Shown here piece after piece: positions 54,202-61,736 of a stretch of 64,000 bases of DNA (the first letter of the stretch is position 1; each line of letters begins with the position of its first letter). The stretch comes from Moheibacter sediminis (GTDB lineage Bacteria > Bacteroidota > Bacteroidia > Flavobacteriales > Weeksellaceae). The notes beneath the pieces are model-generated. The model saw nothing but the letters and a program-made list of their open reading frames with translations. It made no database searches and was not told the origin of the DNA. The position numbers and the translations under genes are program-made. The stretch is from NCBI RefSeq assembly GCF_900176425.1, contig NZ_FWXS01000004.1:62001-126000 (forward strand), written 5' to 3'.

Positions 54202-55728
54202 CTAATCATAATCATCAAAATTATCTAAAGCTCTTTGGGTTTCTATATCATCAAGACCTCTTTCATTGATAATGTTGTCCAATACTTGTTTAGCCTTATC
54301 CAATTGCTTAGATTCTAAAAAATCATAAAAGGAAGATAGTAAATCTTTGCCAATGTCTGAGCTTTTTTCAGTACCGAAAGCTTCAAATAATATCGAATTA
54401 TAATCTCGCCCCTTGACAAAATACTCTTTATCTGACACTTTTCCCTCCATTAATCTTCTTAGTAATATGTTATGTTTTATACCTCCAATAATTTCGGGAG
54501 AGTGAGTTGTTATGATATCAAAATCATTAAATGTGCTTTTAACTCCATCAGTATCGTAATACAAATTTTTAAAGAATTCTTTTTTCCATTTAGGATGTAG
54601 GAATGTATCAGGCTCATCAAACAAAAACAAACTTTCATCATTTGTTGAAATAATCTGTTTTAGTCCGTAAATAGATAAAAGTTGTTTCTCACCCTCACTT
54701 AAATCTTGGCTAGATATTTCAATATTTTTTTCTGGAGCTATCTCTTTGACTAGCGTAATTTGAACTTTATCCAATAGCCCCATTATATCTAAAGCCAACA
54801 GAGTTTGAAAAATGTCTTTTTCTGATGCAAATGAATCGTCTGTACTATACCCAGAAAGATTAAATAAAACGTCTGGAATAAAATAAGAAAATGATATGCC
54901 TCTCTTTAGGAATTCAGATTCTTGCGATGCCTTATTAAATTTATCAAGCGCATCTTTGATAATTCCTTTTGCTCCCCAAAATTCTTTTGACGAGCCTTTT
55001 GACCAACTTGGACTTTTTAAAACAAGAGTTATATCAGTAAAACCAACAATACCAAATTTTTCCCTTATAAATTTATACACATCGCCACTTTCCTTACAAA
55101 AAAGACTAAACAGCAATAAATTAAATTGATTAGGATTAAAGTGAAAAATAGGTGCATTAATATTTAATCCTAATGTTTGCTTGTCACTATCTTCACTAAC
55201 AAATGTGAACCAATCTTTAAAGAAATCATAGGTGAATTTTTGAGTTAATTTGCTCAACCTTCCATCAAATCCTGCATAATACAGTACTACATTTTTAGGA
55301 AGTAAATCTTTTACAAGATACTGTGTTTTGAATAAAAAATTGTTCACATCATCATTGTCAAAAATAGAATCCGTATACTCCAGTCTTATCCAATTTTTAT
55401 CAATGTTACTAAACTGTAGTTTTATATAATCAATTCTGGAATCCTTAGAGATCGAAGTTTCTTCCAATACTCTTTCTGCCCTAATGAAATACGATATAGT
55501 AAATTTGAAATCAATTGACTTGATTTTTTTTTCAATATCTTGTAATGTATTAGCTTCGTATAGATTCCCAAATATCTTTAAGATTCCCTCTAACAGGGTT
55601 GTTTTACCAGCACCATTCTCTCCAATAATGACATTGAAAGTATCTTCATTTTGGAACCCTTCTGTAAAGTTGATTTCAAAATCTGAAAGTAACTTATAGT
55701 CTTTTATATATAAATTAAGTAGTTGCAT
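54202..55728 (-). CDS. ptuA: Septu ATPase PtuA (AAA/ABC-type)
   Basis: 508 residues. Walker A GENGAGKTT at residues 36-44, a long middle insert (about 90-330), signature SEGEKQLLSIYGL, Walker B LFLFDEPDTFLHP and switch THSPEII. The C-terminal 90 residues are helical (SSFYDFLESKQLDKAKQVLDNI). This OLD/RecF-like ATPase with adjacent PtuB is the Septu arrangement. Gap to the P-loop gene is 3 bases, so it belongs to the same operon as the restriction genes. Confidence 0.88.
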   Translation of the reverse strand: MQLLNLYIKDYKLLSDFEINFTEGFQNEDTFNVIIGENGAGKTTLLEGILKIFGNLYEANTLQDIEKKIKSIDFKFTISYFIRAERVLEETSISKDSRIDYIKLQFSNIDKNWIRLEYTDSIFDNDDVNNFLFKTQYLVKDLLPKNVVLYYAGFDGRLSKLTQKFTYDFFKDWFTFVSEDSDKQTLGLNINAPIFHFNPNQFNLLLFSLFCKESGDVYKFIREKFGIVGFTDITLVLKSPSWSKGSSKEFWGAKGIIKDALDKFNKASQESEFLKRGISFSYFIPDVLFNLSGYSTDDSFASEKDIFQTLLALDIMGLLDKVQITLVKEIAPEKNIEISSQDLSEGEKQLLSIYGLKQIISTNDESLFLFDEPDTFLHPKWKKEFFKNLYYDTDGVKSTFNDFDIITTHSPEIIGGIKHNILLRRLMEGKVSDKEYFVKGRDYNSILFEAFGTEKSSDIGKDLLSSFYDFLESKQLDKAKQVLDNIINERGLDDIETQRALDNFDDYD

Positions 55729-55731
55729 AAT

Positions 55732-56190
55732 CTAAATTCTACCTGTTATAATCTGATCAACTAAATTTAAAAGATGTTGAGCCGATAATTGATTTAACTC
55801 ATCTTGGACAAATGGGAATTCTTCGCCTCGATAATTAGTAACCTTTAATAACCTATAATTATGTGTATTGGCTAAATGTTCTATATGTTTCGATACATCA
55901 TTATAAACTCTACTAGCACAAATAATAATATCACAATTGTGCTGTAGTATGTAAGCATTCAATCTATCATGTAAATTCCAATGCCATAAATAATCTCCCA
56001 TACTTTCTATACCTACTTTGATTCCATTACATATCAATACATCTGAAATCTCACCTGATGGCAATGGTAATGAATATGTATGTGAAGTATTTATGTAGAA
56101 CCTGATTAATTCTTCTCTAATAATCTTAATTGTTCCTGACTTCCCTCTATCTTGGGCACCCCAAACCTGTATGATTGTTTTTTGCTTCAT
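55732..56190 (-). CDS. Small P-loop NTPase-like protein between HsdS and PtuA
   Basis: 152 residues. Walker A-like GAQDRGKSGT at 11-20 follows a beta strand (KTIIQVW). Later strands DVLICNGIKVGIESM and CDIIICAS give a Rossmann-like order, but no clear Walker B acid or ABC signature. The family is not recognised; it resembles a trimmed P-loop ATPase or kinase. Its ATG overlaps the hsdS stop by one base (TAATG) and ptuA starts 3 bases after its stop, so it is coupled to both. It could regulate or couple the two systems; this is inference. Confidence 0.75.
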   Translation of the reverse strand: MKQKTIIQVWGAQDRGKSGTIKIIREELIRFYINTSHTYSLPLPSGEISDVLICNGIKVGIESMGDYLWHWNLHDRLNAYILQHNCDIIICASRVYNDVSKHIEHLANTHNYRLLKVTNYRGEEFPFVQDELNQLSAQHLLNLVDQIITGRI

Positions 56191-57599
56191 TAGTTTTTAA
56201 ATATTGTTTTTTCAAAGTCAACGAGAGCTTCTTTTACTAAATTATTAGATACATCGTTGTAATCAGAAGCTTGTAATCTTAACTTCCTGATATTATTAGA
56301 AATGATTTGCTGTAGATTTTTATCACTAGGCAAAGGGATTTCTAAATTATAAAAATCACTTGAACTTATTCTAGGCATTCTTACGCCACTATACTTATCA
56401 CTAATCTGTCTTTGGACTATTGATGAAGAAAGTACATCTAAAAAATAAGACTTGTCAATTTTACTTTCATCAATATTAAAAACAAAAAATTCGGAAGAAC
56501 AAACAATATCTGAAAAATCACTTGTATTGTGCCAATATTTATTTAAATAAGGTCGTAACTTTCCATAAATAATAAAGTCTTTAGGAACTTTTAGTGTTTG
56601 ACTTTTTATCTGAGAGCCCTTAACAATTGGTAGGTCTATCAATTTTCCAGTATCTCTCTCTACATTTTCCATTCCTAGGTAATAAAACTCCTCATTAGGA
56701 TATTTATATGTCTCAAAACGAAGGGACTTCCTGTCAATATCATAGTTAAAACATGTGATTAAAGAAGACAGCTTTACAGTGTTATATATAGACTTTATGT
56801 TCAAAGACTGAGATTGTAAGGATAATACATCCCATCGATCTAAATTTTTAAAATTAATAAAGGTCAATCCGTTAATCCCGTGTGAGTTTAAAATATTTTC
56901 AACTCCTAACTCCTTTAATAAATACTTTTCAATTTCTTTTTCCGTTTCTTTAGCTTTTATTTTTGCATTCTCTGCATCTATTATCTTTTGATAATAAGCA
57001 TCTACAAGTTTCTTTTGAGTTATTTCATTAGAAACTTTTTTCTCTTTAGCATCTTCATCATCTAAAGGAGGAAGCGGAATTTCGACTGCTAAAAATAAAT
57101 TTTCCTGTAAATAGTGTCTATTCGTAGTGCCTGTACTACTATTCTCGCAAAACTTAATAAATTCAGGTGTTGTTGTTATCAATGTCAAATAGTGTGGATT
57201 TATTTGAGTGTAATCTACATCAAATGTCCAAAAGTTTCCCGTGATTATCGCTCCATCAACATCTGAAGTGACAACACCAAACGCTCCATTTCTTGCATCT
57301 ATTTTAGATAAGAGAAACTGACCTTCTTTAATCAAAAATTGATTTTTAGTGCCTATTTTATCACCTATTTGTATATCTCTTAAATAAACACCTCCATTAT
57401 TTGTTTTAATAGTAACTCTCTTATATTGAATACCATTCAGTATCTCTACATTTGTTTTATTTCTCTTTAAGAATTTACCTATAGGTACAAAAGGGAAATC
57501 TTGCTTGAATGAAAACGTATCTTCAATCAGATATTGAACACTCCAATTATAGAGTTTAGAAAACTTAACAAATGTAATATTTGAAATATTATTACTCAT
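56190..57599 (-). CDS. hsdS: Restriction-modification specificity subunit (HsdS)
   Basis: 469 residues from the ATG that overlaps the hsdM stop as TAATG (another ATG two codons earlier is possible). Two target recognition domains: about 25-195 (LRDIQIGDKIGTKNQFLIKEGQFLLSKIDARNGAFG) and about 265-430 (YLGMENVERDTGKL, PKDFIIYGKLRPYLNKYW). Each ends in a helical spacer; between them is a long coiled coil (about 200-235, AYYQKIIDAENAKIKAKETEKEIEKY). Determines the DNA target; each TRD reads half of a split sequence. The target cannot be predicted. Confidence 0.93.
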   Translation of the reverse strand: MSNNISNITFVKFSKLYNWSVQYLIEDTFSFKQDFPFVPIGKFLKRNKTNVEILNGIQYKRVTIKTNNGGVYLRDIQIGDKIGTKNQFLIKEGQFLLSKIDARNGAFGVVTSDVDGAIITGNFWTFDVDYTQINPHYLTLITTTPEFIKFCENSSTGTTNRHYLQENLFLAVEIPLPPLDDEDAKEKKVSNEITQKKLVDAYYQKIIDAENAKIKAKETEKEIEKYLLKELGVENILNSHGINGLTFINFKNLDRWDVLSLQSQSLNIKSIYNTVKLSSLITCFNYDIDRKSLRFETYKYPNEEFYYLGMENVERDTGKLIDLPIVKGSQIKSQTLKVPKDFIIYGKLRPYLNKYWHNTSDFSDIVCSSEFFVFNIDESKIDKSYFLDVLSSSIVQRQISDKYSGVRMPRISSSDFYNLEIPLPSDKNLQQIISNNIRKLRLQASDYNDVSNNLVKEALVDFEKTIFKN

Positions 57600-59938
57600 T
57601 ACCATTCAATTACAATCGGTTCAGAATTATTTTTTATCCTTTGTGCTTTACCAGTTTTAGTATTCCATTTATATTGGAATACAGGCTTTAATTCCTTCCA
57701 TAATTCATTTTGTTTACGATATGGTACGTATTGTGGTAAAATAACATCTTTTAACTCATTATCAATGGATGTTCCAGTACTGCTTATTCCTGCTTTTTCA
57801 ACAGTGGCAATAGGAATATCATAATCAAATCTTTCCTTTACAATTTGTCTAACTTCCAATTCTATATCTTCTGTAATTTTTCTTTTCCTTACTCTTAATT
57901 CTTTTTTTACAGAAGCTAAAGGGGCATCCTTACCTCTTAAAGCTAATTGACGCTCTATGTTTTTTAATTCTTCCTCGTATTTTGCTGATACTTCTGCTAT
58001 AGCTTCATTTTCATATTGTTTCCAAAGAGAGACTTCATTCTCTGTGAATTTTTTCATAAACAGAAGACTTGATTTTACAGTAGCTCCACTTTTCATAAAG
58101 ACATCTTGTGGAATAGAAACGATAAGTATTAACTTAGCGACACTTTCAAAATACTGTCTTACTTTTCCCAAATTCTGTGTATTCAACACACCTTCAGGTA
58201 AAACAATACCTAATCTACCTCCTGGTTTAAGTAGATTAATACACCTTTCAATAAACAAAACTTCTGTTAGTCCACTTAATCCTTCTTTCCCAATATATAA
58301 AGTGTCTAATACTGGCTTTCCTTTGGTCGTTTCTTCGTCAAAAAGAAGTTGTTCCATTGCTTTTTCATAAACCTCTGCTCCATACATTTTTTTGTATTTA
58401 GTAATTCGATTTTCATCAGATATTTGGTCAGCTTTGGTTATTAATAATGATTTCTCTACCCTCGCACCAAAAGGAGGATTGGTTAATATAACATCAAATC
58501 TATTTTCAAAAATACCGTTGATATTTAAAAGCCCATCTCTATGATGCACTCCACCATGTCCATCACCATGCATAATCATATTCATTTTGGCAGTTCTTGC
58601 CATTCTTGGATTAGCATCTGTACCAAAAATACAAGAAGCCGAAAGTTTTTCCAGTCTAGAAATAAACTTACTTTTTTCTTTAGCTATTTCTTGTTCACTA
58701 CTTTTTCTAATTTGAGTTTCATACCCCAGTTTTTGAATGATAGTGTTGGAAACTTCTTTCAATTTTTCAAGTTCACTTTCCGCCTTTCCTTCCGATAACT
58801 CATCAAAAGCAAGGTTAACTTTATCTTTTTCAATTTTAATATCTTGTTCTATCTTGTCTCTAACATATTCAAAAGCTTTAATCAAAAATCCACCAGAACC
58901 ACAACAAGGATCACACATCACTTCATCTTCTTGAGGATCCAATATATCTACCATAAAATCAACAATGGTTCTAGGGGTAAAAAATTGCCCTAATTCACCT
59001 CTAAATGTACCTCCTAAGAACTCTTCAAAGGCAATACCTTTTACATCATCGCTAGTTGTGGATAGATTATATTTTTGAAGTTTACGTACTATATCTTTAA
59101 AAGAAGCCTCCTTTATTTTTATCTTTTCATTTTTGTCAAATAATTCATCTTCTTCAAATTCATCCTTTGTCAATTCAAACCAATAATCCATATATGGAAT
59201 ATCATCTTTAGGTCCGTTTCTTTTAATATTAACTGGTCGAATATTTTTCTCGTAATTAGCTTCTTGCTTTTCAAATTGTTTTAGGGTGAAAATATTTTCC
59301 TCATCAGGATTTCTTTCGTACCTTATCTTCATAAAGAGAATTTTACTAATCTCATCAAAGGCAGCTTCAGGTGATAATTTATCATTGTTACGGATTACAT
59401 TATGACATTGGAATAAAAGTTTAGAAAACTCATCACGTTCAAATGCCTTAGTTTGCCCCAATAATTTTTTAATTTTATCATCATTATTTGCTTCTTTGGC
59501 ATTAGGTATATCTAAAATTTCATCACTTAATGTTTTCGGAGTTACATCCAAATTGACTTTGAAAACTTTTGTTTCCTTTTCGTTAGTTGTTACAAAAAAT
59601 GGAGCATTTGCAAAACGAGCATAATTTTGACCTTGATAATAATCTTCACTTTTAATATCTATGTATTCTGCTTTACATTCTACAACAATTATTGGGTTCT
59701 TTCCTTCTTTTTTCTCTTCTTTACTACGCCAGACAACAATATCGGCACTTGCTCTCCCTGTTCCTCTCTTAGAACCAGTAAGCGAAACTTCTTGCTGCAT
59801 TTGTTCTAATTCGTAACCATACGAATTGACTAATTTCAAAATGTATTTTTGCCTTACTTCCTCTTCGGGGGTTTTAACCAATTCTTTACCCTTTAGCGGG
59901 GCATATATTTTATTACCATTTATTCGAAGCTCTAACAT
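57599..59938 (-). CDS. Fused PD-(D/E)xK nuclease and N6-adenine DNA methyltransferase (HsdM-like)
   Basis: 779 residues. Residues 1-140 form an HsdR N-terminal-like nuclease: Asp66 (ASADIVVW), Glu87-x-Lys89 (VVECKAE) and Q102-G-Q-N-Y106, the Q-x3-Y motif of type I endonucleases. Then a HsdM-type methylase: GQFFTPR (about 317), motif I DPCCGSGG (343-350) and motif IV NPPF (487-490). No helicase (translocase) domain is present, and no hsdR gene is in the window. The layout resembles BcgI-type enzymes, where a nuclease-methylase subunit works with one S subunit. It starts 3 bases after the HTH gene. Confidence 0.88.
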   Translation of the reverse strand: MLELRINGNKIYAPLKGKELVKTPEEEVRQKYILKLVNSYGYELEQMQQEVSLTGSKRGTGRASADIVVWRSKEEKKEGKNPIIVVECKAEYIDIKSEDYYQGQNYARFANAPFFVTTNEKETKVFKVNLDVTPKTLSDEILDIPNAKEANNDDKIKKLLGQTKAFERDEFSKLLFQCHNVIRNNDKLSPEAAFDEISKILFMKIRYERNPDEENIFTLKQFEKQEANYEKNIRPVNIKRNGPKDDIPYMDYWFELTKDEFEEDELFDKNEKIKIKEASFKDIVRKLQKYNLSTTSDDVKGIAFEEFLGGTFRGELGQFFTPRTIVDFMVDILDPQEDEVMCDPCCGSGGFLIKAFEYVRDKIEQDIKIEKDKVNLAFDELSEGKAESELEKLKEVSNTIIQKLGYETQIRKSSEQEIAKEKSKFISRLEKLSASCIFGTDANPRMARTAKMNMIMHGDGHGGVHHRDGLLNINGIFENRFDVILTNPPFGARVEKSLLITKADQISDENRITKYKKMYGAEVYEKAMEQLLFDEETTKGKPVLDTLYIGKEGLSGLTEVLFIERCINLLKPGGRLGIVLPEGVLNTQNLGKVRQYFESVAKLILIVSIPQDVFMKSGATVKSSLLFMKKFTENEVSLWKQYENEAIAEVSAKYEEELKNIERQLALRGKDAPLASVKKELRVRKRKITEDIELEVRQIVKERFDYDIPIATVEKAGISSTGTSIDNELKDVILPQYVPYRKQNELWKELKPVFQYKWNTKTGKAQRIKNNSEPIVIEW

Positions 59939-59941
59939 TCT

Positions 59942-60139
59942 CTATTTAGTTGAGTTTAATAATTCTTTGATATCCACTTTTAACAGTTTTGCAATCTCCG
60001 CTAACGTTTCTACAGAAGGCTGCACTTCATTGGTACACCAACGGGAAACCGTACTTGCACTTTTGCCCAGCTCTTTAGCTAACCATTTACTGGTTTTAGA
60101 TTGTTCTGTCAATACAATTTTCAGTCGATTGATTTTCAT
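59942..60139 (-). CDS. Small XRE-type HTH regulator (controller protein candidate)
   Basis: 65 residues, almost only a helix-turn-helix: KTSKWLAKELGKSASTVSRWCTNEVQPSVETLAEIAKLLKV. First gene of the defence operon. C-proteins of restriction systems are small XRE proteins that bind their own promoter to delay restriction. A 21-bp imperfect palindrome 12 bases before its start (60152-60172) is a candidate operator. Confidence 0.9.
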   Translation of the reverse strand: MKINRLKIVLTEQSKTSKWLAKELGKSASTVSRWCTNEVQPSVETLAEIAKLLKVDIKELLNSTK

Positions 60140-60151
60140 ACGATGCTATTT

Positions 60152-60172
60152 AATACGCATATTGTGCGAATT
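60152..60172 (-). promoter_or_regulatory. Imperfect palindrome, candidate operator of the defence operon
   Basis: Arms AATACGCA and TGCGAATT surround the centre TATTG; sixteen of the twenty non-central positions pair with their partner. It lies 12 bases upstream of the HTH start codon, where a repressor or controller protein would bind. No other palindrome of this quality was seen nearby. Confidence 0.5.
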
Positions 60173-60316
60173 TAATGTTATTAATTATACAAACAAAGCA
60201 TTGAAAAGGGATTTTTCATTAAGTCCTACTTTGCAATAAGCCCCGAATTTATTCTCCTTTTCCGAACTCATAATTTAAACGTCTCCATGTCATCCTGAAC
60301 ATAGTACTGCGGCGTA

Positions 60317-60391
60317 TTTGAGATTAAGAATTTGATATTAAGAAGGAGAAGCGCAGCTTCGGATAAAGTTCAGTAATCAAGCATAGCTTCG
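60317..60391 (+). repeat. 75-bp intergenic repeat, left copy
   Basis: Begins with a tandem of TTTGA(G/T)ATTAAGAA twice, then GGAGAA and a CGCAGCTTCGG..AAAGTTC region. A second copy lies at 61337-61411 in the same orientation. Both flank the 249-residue gene. The 357-base gap also holds text like GTCATCCTGAAC, resembling common flavobacterial intergenic repeats. Confidence 0.6.
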
Positions 60392-60496
60392 GGTATTTAG
60401 CGAAGGATCTAAAAAAAACCAAAAATCCAGATTCTATTCTCTATGAACCATTCTCTATTTTCTAAAAAAAGTATTAACATTTAAAACCCTATTATT

Positions 60497-61246
60497 ATGA
60501 CAACAAACACCAACGGCGGCGGTCACTCCAATAGTGAGACAGGACACGCCAAAAACGTAGCCCAGTTCCAGAAGATCATTACAAAATGTGAACTGCTCGC
60601 GGACTTCAACCCGCCCAATCCGCTCATCTACATGGTTGAGCTCAAAAAATTCTACATATCAGCAAACGAAATCATCCGTTTGGTACATGAGGCAAAAGGA
60701 GGAGCCGATGTCTTCATCAATGAACGCCAGATCGAATTCCAGAAGCTCGACTCGGTGTCAACACGTACCATCAACATCCTGGCGGTAATTGCCAACGAAC
60801 CCAAAATTGTAGCAGATGCACGCACCATAGTGAGAAGAATTCGCGGAGAAGCATCCAAACCCAAAACCGATGAAAACCAACCGGGACAGGAAACCAATAC
60901 CCCGCGCTCCAACTCCCAGCAGTCTTATGACAAGCTCATCGACCATTTTGTGGCATTGATAGAATTGGTAAAACAGGTCAATGGTTACGAGCCCAACGAA
61001 GAAGACCTTACCATTGCAGGGCTCGAAGTATATTTAGCAGACTTGGTCATGCGAAACAAAAACGTAATTCAGGCCAATGCAGAACTCGCAAAAACAAGAA
61101 AAGAAAGAGACAAAAAGCTCTACCATGCTGTCGAAGGTCTTGTCAACAGAGCAAAACTCGTAAAGCTTTACGTAAAAAGTCTCTATGGGTCATCAAGCAC
61201 AGAATACAAACAAATCAACGCAATCAAATTCCGAACATTACAATAA
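60497..61246 (+). CDS. Hypothetical protein, higher-GC gene of unknown function
   Basis: 249 residues. Starts MTTNTNGGGHSNSETGHAKNV, then two helical halves joined by a polar linker at about 122-140 (KPKTDENQPGQETNTPRSNS). The halves may be related repeats (both begin with a short helix then FNPPNP or NGYEPNEED-type turns). No known domain. Its GC content and codon choice (many GCC, ATC, CTC) differ from the AT-rich neighbours, suggesting transfer. From memory, similar proteins occur in several copies in flavobacterial genomes. Confidence 0.6.
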   Translation: MTTNTNGGGHSNSETGHAKNVAQFQKIITKCELLADFNPPNPLIYMVELKKFYISANEIIRLVHEAKGGADVFINERQIEFQKLDSVSTRTINILAVIANEPKIVADARTIVRRIRGEASKPKTDENQPGQETNTPRSNSQQSYDKLIDHFVALIELVKQVNGYEPNEEDLTIAGLEVYLADLVMRNKNVIQANAELAKTRKERDKKLYHAVEGLVNRAKLVKLYVKSLYGSSSTEYKQINAIKFRTLQ

Positions 61247-61336
61247 TAAAAACCCAACACCCGCAAAACATAGCTTTCTGTGGGTGTTTTTATCATTCCG
61301 ACCTCCTCTCATTCTAAGGTCTATGTCATTCCGAGA

Positions 61337-61411
61337 TTTGATATTAAGAATTTGATATTAAGAAGGAGAACCGATAGGTTCGGACAAAGTTCGGTCATCA
61401 AGCGCAGCTTC
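61337..61411 (+). repeat. 75-bp intergenic repeat, right copy
   Basis: Same start (TTTGATATTAAGAA twice, GGAGAA) and the AAAGTTC..TCATCAAGC..AGCTTCGG end as the copy at 60317. One mismatch in the first 34 bases, more in the second half. Part of a 490-base gap that also holds the 21-bp tandem array. Confidence 0.6.
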
Positions 61412-61483
61412 GGACAAAGTCCGGTCTGGGGATTAATGAAGGATTTCACCACAGAGATGTTTCATTCCGACCCTATTATCATT

Positions 61484-61729
61484 CCGTTTTCCTGACTGTG
61501 CCGCCCGTTATTGCGACTGCGCACTCCGTTATCCCAACTTCACATTCCGTTATTGCGACTGTACGCCCCGTTATAGTAACTGCGTGTTCCGTTATTCCTA
61601 CTGCACGCTCCGTTATTGCGATTGTACCCTCCGTTATTGTAACTGCACGCTCCGTTTTTCTGACTGCACGTTCCGTTATTGTGATTGCGCTCTCCGTTTT
61701 TTGAACTGTACGCTCCGTTATATCTTCCG
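61484..61729. repeat. 21-bp tandem repeat, 11 full copies plus a partial
   Basis: Units begin with CCGTT(A/T)T and contain a conserved ACTG(C/T) near the middle. Eleven units of exactly 21 bp run from 61484 to 61714, then 15 bases of a twelfth. Copies differ at several positions, mostly outside the CCGTT core. In one + frame it would encode a heptad peptide (SVIATAR-like) but no convincing start or signal exists. It ends 8 bases from the helicase stop. Confidence 0.85.
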
Positions 61730-61736
61730 TAACATC

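Noticed and set aside
57957-58370. A 137-codon frame on the + strand inside the methylase gene
   Set aside because: It is antisense to the strongly conserved methylase motifs and shows no domain; a shadow frame.
54199-59938. Complete type I restriction system or a retron-Septu system
   Set aside because: No HsdR translocase and no reverse transcriptase gene are present, so neither label fits.
61498-61704. A 68-codon open frame of heptad peptide repeats across the 21-bp array
   Set aside because: Openness follows from the unit length being a multiple of three. The start would be GTG without a recognisable leader, and nothing like a known protein is seen.
61484-61729. CRISPR array
   Set aside because: Units are contiguous with no spacers, and no cas genes are present in the window.
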